Positions 57,721 through 64,000 of a stretch of DNA of 64,000 bases are shown one piece after another. Every line of letters begins with the position of its first letter. Position 1 is the stretch's first letter. Source of the stretch: Cycas panzhihuaensis (lineage: Eukaryota; Cycadophyta); contig CM041465.1 of assembly GCA_023213395.1 (NCBI GenBank), forward strand, positions 11,780,001-11,844,000. Reading direction: 5' to 3'. The position numbers and the translations under genes are program-made. Below the pieces are notes generated by a model. The model ran no database searches and was not told the origin of the DNA. It was given only the letters and a program-made list of their open reading frames with translations.

Positions 57721-57867
57721 CTTTTGTACACATCTAGTGGGATGTGTATTATCTCTTTAAACAAAATTTTATAGAATTTTGATACCATTTGGCCATATCT
57801 CTTTTAGTTATGCCAATGCCTAGCATTTTCCACATCCTGTAAACATATGGTAGATCCTCCTGGATCA
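57721..57867 (-). repeat. 5' LTR remnant of gypsy F
   Basis: 147 bp equal to 54216-54362 except for two substitutions (near 57770 and 57831). Only the first part of the LTR (on the minus strand) is left. Confidence 0.93.
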
Positions 57868-58360
57868 TACACCCCAGCAAAATGGAGTTGCCGAGCGTAT
57901 GAACAGGACCATCATAAATATGGCTCGTGCTATGCTGGTATATAAGAATGTCCCTATCTATCTTTGAAATTTGAGGCTATCTCGACTAGCATGTATTGCA
58001 TCAACACTGTTAGTCCCTCCAAGCTCGGCCCCTCTCCACATGAAATGTGGTATGGACAAACCCCCTCTATCTCGCACTTCAGAATTTTTGGCTCTACTTG
58101 TTATGCTCATATTTTGCAGGAACATAGAAATAAGCTCCAAGATAGAGCCATCAAAGGCATCTTTGTCGGATACCCTATGGACAAAAAGGGATACAAGGTT
58201 TTTATACCTTCAGAGTACAAAATCATCATCACTAGAGATGTTATCTTTGCAGAGACTGAAGATCAATTACTCAGACTTGACTCCAAGACGCCTTCATACC
58301 GATTTAATGATGCTACTGAATTTGATGTCCAGATTCCAAAATTTAGGGGAGATCTTTGAA
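57868..58360 (+). pseudogene. Copia E integrase, part after F
   Basis: Resumes with 'PQQNGVAERMNRTIINMARA' (catalytic Glu in AERMN) right after the F duplication. A stop near 57967 and a frameshift follow. Then, in the frame 57964-58359, 'LGPSPHEMWYGQTPSISHFR' and 'KGIFVGYPMDKKGYKVFIPS' give the post-core segment. All three catalytic residues of the integrase exist on the two sides of F. Confidence 0.9.
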
Positions 58361-58790
58361 CAGATGCTTAAAATCTTGGAATCTGACAATAGAGCCTCGG
58401 AGGATACAAGCTGTGACTCCAATCTAATGTGTACACATCCAACACAATCATTTGTGCACAGCCAAGTTGACAAAGGCAAAGCCATAGCAGAAGGATCATC
58501 TTCTCCAACATCTGTGGCTGGCCCATCTTCTCCAGCATCATCAACTTCCTCCATGCCAAATATTTCACATGATCCTTTTCAGGATCAAAACGAAGACCAA
58601 GAGGTTGTGGAAATGAAAACCTCATTCCCAACTTGAGGTTTTCGTGAAGCCTACTAGCTACACAAGGACATGCGACCAGATGAGGTAGGCAAAACTGGCA
58701 CTAGAAGTGCCCATAGAGCAAGGATGCATGAATCACTTTCCGTTGAGCTTGAACCAAATAGAATCGCATCTTGCTCTTAATGAAGAGCCC
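58361..58790 (+). pseudogene. Copia E integrase-RT linker
   Basis: About 430 bp of Ser/Pro/Asp-rich coding-like sequence between integrase and RT, which is normally poorly conserved. Frame 57971-58636 stays open across part of it ('SSSPTSVAGPSSPASSTSSM'). Stops at about 58635 and 58780. Confidence 0.6.
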
Positions 58791-59610
58791 TAACGTACCA
58801 AGAAGCTGTAAAGCATGCAGCTTGGAGAAATGCCATGAACGAAGAGTATCAATCTCTTATTAAGAACGGTACATGGGAGCTTGTTAATCTACCACTTGGA
58901 AGAAAGGTAGTTCAAAATAAATGGGTGTTCAAAAATAAGTATAGATCAGATGGCACCCTAGAAAAACACAAGGCGAGGTTGGTAGCAAAAGGATTCACGC
59001 AAAGGGAAGGCATTGACTACATTGAAATATTTGCTCCTACAACCAAGTGGCCTACAATCAGAACTCTAATAGCCTTGGCTGCTCAACAGGGTTGGAAAAT
59101 CCACCAACTCGATGTTAAGACCACATTTCTCAATGGGGACCTTAAAGAAGAAATTTACATGGCTCAGCCAGAAGGATACGAGATTGACGATCAGGAGCAT
59201 AAAGTTTGTAGGCTCAAAAAGTCCTTGTACGGCCTAAAGCAAGCCCCTCGTGCTTGGTTTACCAAGTTGTCTGAAAGAATGAGGCAACTTAGATATGAGG
59301 TTTGTGACTATCAAGATATTGATGCAACATTATTCATCAAGCGCCAAAATGATAAAGTCACTTACCTCTTAATCTTTGTGGATGACATGCTCATAACAGG
59401 GAATAGTGAGCAGTAATCACCGGTGAAGAAGGACCTTGCTAAAACTTTTGAATTGTCTGACCTCGGGTTGATGAAATATTACTTGGGAATTAAAGTAACT
59501 CAAAAGGATGGCAAAATCTTTCTCTCCCAAGAAAAATATATCAACGATCTTCTGACAAAGTTTCAGTTGGAAGGTGCTCGACCTGGATACACCTATGGAG
59601 CCTAATATTA
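58791..59610 (+). pseudogene. Copia E reverse transcriptase
   Basis: 193 open codons at 58835-59416: 'NEEYQSLIKNGTWELVNLP', 'NKWVFKNKYRSDGTLEKHKA', 'IHQLDVKTTFLNGDLKEEIY', 'SLYGLKQAPRAWF' and 'YLLIFVDDMLITGNSEQ', with the catalytic FVDD box intact at about 59378-59390. A TAA at 59414-59416 breaks the frame. It resumes as 'KKDLAKTFELSDLGLMKYYL' to about 59600, where another shift occurs. Very close to an active enzyme but not translatable as is. Confidence 0.92.
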
Positions 59611-60312
59611 AGCTCTCGATTGATGGTGACAATAGGGAGGCAGACGCAACACTCTGTGCAACTTGTAGGTAGTCTCATCTATACTACCAACACAAGGCAG
59701 ATATTGCACACTCTATCGGCATTTTGCAAGATTCATGACAAATCCTAAGCGTAATCATTGGCAAGTCAGAATACGAGTGTTGAGGTACCTAAAGACGACT
59801 AGCAAATATGGTGCATTGTATGAACCCAATGCGAATTTAAACTTTATGCATACACTTCGACTTTCACTGGGAGATAAAGACACAAGAAGATCTACGTCTG
59901 GGTACGTAACATTTCTTGGAACATCACCAATATCATGGAGATCCGACAAGAAAAGATAGTTGCGAGACTCAACCGAAGCCGAGTACATCACGCTACGAGA
60001 CAAGCAAGGAGGTGATATGGCTTAGAAAATTGTTGAATACATTAAATGCCACCCAAACAAGTTCTACTAGCTTACATGTAGATAATCAATCTACAATCCA
60101 GATGGCTAAAAATCCTGTATTTCATGATCGTACCAAATATATAAGTACAAAAGTCCACAGGATTAGAGAACTAGTTCATGATGGCACAATTCAATTGGAG
60201 TCTCGCCCACAAGAGATCAAGTGGCCGATATCTTCACCAAACCATCGAAGAGGGTGAAGTTTGAGCAGATTCAAAGCAACTCAGCCTTAGGGCCTCCATC
60301 TCTGACTGATTG
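59611..60312 (+). pseudogene. Copia E RNase H
   Basis: Pieces in different frames: 'LRYLKTTSKYGALYEPNANL', 'DKDTRRSTSGYVTFLGTSPI' (59735-59959), 'STEAEYITL' (Glu, about 59970-60000) and 'LHVDNQSTIQMAKNPVFHDR' (Asp, about 60073-60130). The end 'DIFTKPSKRVKFEQIQSNS' is followed by TGA at about 60310. At least three shifts. Confidence 0.88.
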
Positions 60313-60324
60313 AAGGAGATGACA

Positions 60325-60490
60325 ATAGGACCATCATACTCAGTCTCATTCGTGAAAACCCCTTGTGGGCGAAAGGACAAGAGTAAGTCTACGCCTATCC
60401 CATTCGTGAAAACCCCATGTGGGCGCGAAAGGATAAGGGTTGTATCATTTTGGAAAATCGGAACTGTGAAAACACGAAAGGGCATGGGGA
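60325..60490. repeat. Direct repeats after copia E pol
   Basis: The phrase CATTCGTGAAAACCCC(T/A)TGTGGGCG occurs at about 60348 and 60400, followed both times by AAAGGA-AAG. A third, shorter form (CTGTGAAAACACGAAAGGGC) lies near 60465. It lies between the pol stop and the polypurine tract. Confidence 0.85.
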
Positions 60491-60718
60491 TGACCAAATG
60501 GTATATGGAGACTCGAGAGATTTCACTACAAAATTTATTGTCTTGATATCTCGCTACATTTAAAGAGTCTGAGCCAAAGTTAGTAGATTAGAAAATTTAT
60601 GGGTTTTCTTCCCCATGAGGGTTTCCCACAAAAGTATCATACTAGTTTGCTTTGTAAGAGGCTCAAATGAAGACCTCATAGGATAGAATAAAATAGAATG
60701 AAATGACCTTCTACCATT

Positions 60719-60729
60719 AAGGGGGAGAT
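60719..60729 (+). other. Polypurine tract of copia E
   Basis: AAGGGGGAGAT directly before the 3' LTR start at 60730. Confidence 0.92.
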
Positions 60730-61027
60730 TGAAAAGGGTTAATGACATAAGGTCATTACATTAGTTGATTATTTCGAAAAAGGGTCTTAAGTGAACTTTA
60801 AATTAGATCACTTAAGTGAAATGCACTTTCATGTGCATTATGTGTAATTTCATTTCACCTAACTCAAATGCTCCCTCTCTCAATATAAAAGTAAAGCTCA
60901 ATGGAGGAGATTCATTCTTTACCTCCCCATTTTGTGAGAGCTACTTTCTTTCTCTCAAGTCTCTCTTGCTCCCATGTTTGCCTTTGTGTTTAGTGCATGG
61001 AGATGAAGGATAGATCCACTCTTTTCA
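60730..61027 (+). repeat. 3' LTR of copia E
   Basis: 298 bp, no difference seen from 48910-49207 when read side by side. Offset between the two copies is exactly 11820 bp. Confidence 0.97.
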
Positions 61028-61032
61028 GCAAG
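61028..61032. repeat. Target-site duplication of E, right
   Basis: GCAAG, identical to 48905-48909. Confidence 0.95.
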
Positions 61033-61099
61033 AAGGAATGATTAGGAGCACTTGAATTAAGTCTTGAATTAGTAGACACTTTTATAATCTTTTCATTAT

Positions 61100-62330
61100 T
61101 TTCAATATAAATTAAGCGTAGGCATAATCATTATGAATTCATTTAGTCATGATACTAAGCAATCGATAGATTATCATGTAATCAAATATTTAAACCCAAA
61201 TGAACAAATAAAAAGGCAAGAGACCTATTATATGTCAAATGAAGGACATAGTTGATTAAAACAAACAAAGACTAAAGAAGAATATGTAGCAAAGGAATTC
61301 CAAGATATATTTTCAAACTAAGACTTGATCTAGCTTAAGACAAATAAAATTTTTAAAGAGATGATCTCATTGTAATCACTATTTAACTCTAATGATGCAC
61401 TAAAATATAGGATAAATTAGGATAATCTTTATGAAAGGATAATCCAAATGAATATTTTGATTAACCATAATACTCTTGAGGACCCAAAAGTCATTTTCAT
61501 GGGTTTAGAATGCACTAAAAAGGAAAGATCAAAATTTATTAAACTCTACATGGAATATAATGATGAATTTACTTAGATCTATAAGGATCTAAAAGTCTTT
61601 AATCCTAAGATCGTTCAATATACAATTGTATTCAAATTAAGGGGAAACCTTTTAAAACAAAAGTAAAGGGTCTTAAACCCCAAAATCAAAAATTTAATTT
61701 AGAATGAACTTAATAATCTCAAAGATGTAGAAATCATTTTTCTAGTTATATTTTTAATATGGATAACTAAGTTAGTACCTATGGGAGAAAAGAATGGCAA
61801 TATCTAGCTTTGTGTTGGATTTAGAAATTTAAATAAAGAATATGTGAAAAATGACTATGCACTATTAAGGATTTAATACATCATTCATGCTATCACACGC
61901 TTAAAATTTATGTGCTTGTTAGATGATTTTTTAGGCTATAATCAAATTTTAGTAGTTGAGGAAAGTAGACATAAAATAACATTCACTATAACATGGGAGA
62001 CATTTGAATACAAAAAGATGCCCTTTGTATTGGTTGATGTAGGAGCCATATTTCAAAGAGTTATGGGCCATGCATTTAAGGGTTTGACTAGAGTGATAAT
62101 TATGATATATCTTAATGATATGACCATTTTTTTTCTAGAAGAGAATAGATCATATATAAGATTTAAGGTTACTATTACAAAGATGGTGGTAATATAGAAT
62201 CCTAATAAATCCCAAGAAGATAGTAGTTAGAGTTATTATTATTGGAGAAAAATAAGTAGTGAGTTTAGGTGTAATGCATATTTATGGTATAGACCATAAA
62301 ATATTGTGGGCCTTATACAAAAGTAAGTTG
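61100..62330 (+). pseudogene. Gypsy RT fragment
   Basis: Ty3/gypsy RT on the plus strand, unrelated in position to C or D. Pre-RT sequence at about 61440-61640; 'LVPMGEKNGNI' near 61770; 'LCVGFRNLNKEYVKNDYALL' to 61870. 95 open codons at 61910-62197 carry 'DDFLGYNQILVVEESRHKIT', 'MPFVLVDVGAIFQRVMGHAF' and 'IIMIYLNDMTIFF', the polymerase box with YLND for YLDD. A decayed continuation ('HIYGIDHKILWAL') reaches about 62330. RNase H and integrase are absent. No LTR of its own is seen. Confidence 0.75.
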
Positions 62331-62399
62331 TAGTATATAAGGAAATTAATGCATTACTATTTATAACACTACTTTATTGAATAAAATTCAAAGGTATCA

Positions 62400-62408
62400 A
62401 GAGATACC
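62400..62408 (-). other. Possible primer-binding site
   Basis: Minus strand TGGTATCTC next to the low edge of the LTR at 62409. Only the first seven bases fit the tRNA-Met type, and it is part of a small inverted repeat (GGTATC...GATACC). Confidence 0.35.
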
Positions 62409-62930
62409 ATTTTGATCTTATTATTTGTATTTGTTAATTATTCATTTTATTTCTATTATGTTATAATGACTTATGCAGAATTTTGTAATCAAGCATGATA
62501 TAATATATTTATAATCATATGATCAATTAAGTATATCATAAACATAATAAATAAAAGGAATAAGGGCATACAAGTTAATAATACAAACATCATGTGTATA
62601 CTATATTTAATTTAGAAAACCCATGAATGAGAAAAACCACCTCTAAATATTTATGAGATCTCATATTAAGAAGAATAATCAAATATCTGTATGTTGAGTC
62701 ATCCTATCCTCATAAAGAAGAATATGTGATCTAATTTTCTTCATAATAAATATTTCCCTTATATAGATGTATAACCTCATCAACAACTAATTACATTTTA
62801 CTATTACACCAATCAATCTAATCATGTATATATAAACCTTTCACATCAACCAATGATAAATCTGACTACTTGATAACTAATTAAATATTACATTAATATT
62901 CATAAAATTGATTATTACAACACTTTAACA
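62409..62930 (-). repeat. LTR of a further copia element
   Basis: On the minus strand the block begins TGTTAAAGTG after a polypurine tract (TAAGGGAGAG, 62931-62940). It contains AGAGGTGGTTTTTC...ACACATGATG (also found, with changes, in the B LTR) and ends near AAGATCAAAA. The low edge is uncertain. The partner LTR is not in the window. Confidence 0.6.
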
Positions 62931-62940
62931 CTCTCCCTTA
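62931..62940 (-). other. Polypurine tract of the 62.4-62.9 kb LTR
   Basis: Minus strand TAAGGGAGAG directly before TGTTAAAG. Confidence 0.7.
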
Positions 62941-64000
62941 ATGTTTTATTTGTGGATCTTCAAATGTCTTCATCTTTGTGTCTTCATGATACATCTTTAT
63001 ATCTTTATACTAGATCAACTAATCATCTATATCTTTATTTTATCTGTATCACTTGTAAATCAATCTATCAAACCCATAATCATTATGATTATCTCTTGAA
63101 AATAAAACATTTATATCATTACCATATTATATCATATCAACCCCTTATAAACCATCAATTAATCACCAAATAACCATAACTCATGACACTCAACTTGTCA
63201 TGACATATGGAGATTTTTGCTCATTAACTTTATATATCCATCTATACGCTATAAATAAAACTCATCAATCTTGATATTAAACTAATTAAATGATATCCAT
63301 ATAAAATAGCAACCATCTACAAAAATACATGGATAACTAGTCACTATAATCATTAGTTATCTAGGAAATATTTCTACTATATAGTTCATCAGTATAACAG
63401 AACAAGCACAACATATTATCATTAAATAAATATGTTATAATAAGAGTAACTTATAAATATTTCTCATCTCATACCTATGAGACATGTATGGGTTGTATTG
63501 TTATGCAATAAGATAAAGGACATCTATAACTTTATCATAAGGTGACAAACTAATATAACCATGGATCATGGACACCAATATAAACTTAGTAATGCACCTA
63601 TAATTTTTGCTAATCAAAGTTATAAACCTCTAACAATAAACTCATATGCCCCTACCACATAAAAGTAGCCATAAATGGTTAGGACTACCACTATTCTAAG
63701 CCTTAGCTGAGATAACCATGATTTGTCCCTCTACTATAATAGTTAATATCTCATGTTTAATCTACTATGGTATTAGGACCATAGATTTTATAGATATCTA
63801 GTAACTCTCTTGCTTTGTCTATATGAGTAATTCACTAAAGGGCAATGTGACATCTCTAAAATGTTCTCTTAGTATTTTATATTTATAGTTTTAGAATTAA
63901 TATGTAGTAAGTACACATATAACACAATATATACTCATAGATACTACTCATGAAACCCTCACTCATATAATAATTTTTATATTCTACCCTCATAAATCTT
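62941..64000. other. AT-rich window end, no gene seen
   Basis: About 1.06 kb, presumably interior of the copia whose LTR precedes it. I found no RNase H or other domain on either strand; the only longer open frame (62952-63173) is Ser/Tyr/His-rich and composition-driven. Confidence 0.45.

Larger units (their letters stand above)
53310..57867 (-). mobile_element. Gypsy F nested in copia E
   Basis: Ty3/gypsy element on the minus strand, ends TGATCC...GGATCA, perfect 5-bp duplication TACAC. Complete 3' LTR (53310-54362), polypurine tract, integrase, RNase H, RT and the C-terminal part of protease. Most of the 5' LTR, the PBS, gag and the protease active site are missing: a deletion joins the first 147 bp of the 5' LTR (57721-57867) to the protease coding region at 57720. 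The two LTRs differ at 2 of 147 comparable positions. Several frameshifts, but the best-preserved pol in the window. Confidence 0.95.
48910..61027 (+). mobile_element. Copia E, recent insertion carrying nested gypsy F
   Basis: A 12.1-kb insertion: 298-bp LTRs that look identical, perfect 5-bp duplication GCAAG, PBS, long leader, gag, protease, integrase, RT, RNase H and polypurine tract in Ty1/copia order. The 4.56-kb gypsy F sits in the integrase region. The copia coding parts carry several frameshifts and stops and a changed protease active site, although the LTRs show no difference. This is a non-autonomous copy that must have been moved by enzymes of another element. Confidence 0.95.

Overview
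The window looks like nuclear DNA from a plant with a repeat-rich genome. It is strongly AT-rich and carries no intact host gene, rRNA, tRNA or CRISPR array. Almost everything recognisable is LTR retrotransposon in various stages of decay: Ty1/copia and Ty3/gypsy, including a large Tat-like gypsy element. The elements are nested in one another, with one truncated LINE. Nearly every coding tract has premature stops and frameshifts. Many stops sit where the family has CAG or TGG codons, as expected from C-to-T decay of methylated DNA. The species cannot be named from what is visible.

Layout, left to right (element letters are mine). H (1-981, +) is the 3' end of an internally deleted copia with its 3' LTR. 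It abuts about 1.6 kb of untranslated copia leader (block R2, 983-2615). 2616-5560 is AT-rich without a recognisable gene. C (about 5570-16960, +) is a decayed gypsy element: gag, protease and the start of RT. It is split in gag by copia B (6922-14052, +), which has both LTRs, a primer-binding site and a polypurine tract. The end of C is replaced by copia A (about 16990-21920, -), which itself holds a 671-bp LINE tail with a 13-bp target-site duplication (19411-20107). D (about 21930-37170, -) is a Tat-like gypsy: gag, protease, RT, RNase H, integrase, then a second RNase H downstream of integrase, then an antisense coding-like tract, with long repeat-bearing LTR sequence at both ends.

Right half. 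A second copy of the A family is split into A' (37172-37983) and A'' (43095-48904) by a 5.1-kb insertion. That insertion is copia G (37984-41815, -) with its own R1/R2-type leader and a long (TA)n tract. A'' has a PBS and an LTR, showing that R2+R1 is a roughly 2.3-kb untranslated leader. E (48910-61027, +) is the youngest insertion: two 298-bp LTRs that look identical and a perfect 5-bp target-site duplication (GCAAG). Nested in its integrase is gypsy F (53310-57867, -) with its own perfect duplication (TACAC). A gypsy RT fragment (61100-62330, +) and an LTR of another copia (62409-62930, -) follow. The last kilobase shows nothing recognisable.

The most interesting signals are these. The E+F composite has outer LTRs that look younger than the inner ones, suggesting that a dead, gypsy-carrying copia was mobilised as a unit in trans. 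D carries both a second RNase H and an antisense ORF. A copia leader is conserved across elements with different pol genes. Host-gene-like sequence may be captured in the leaders of B and E.
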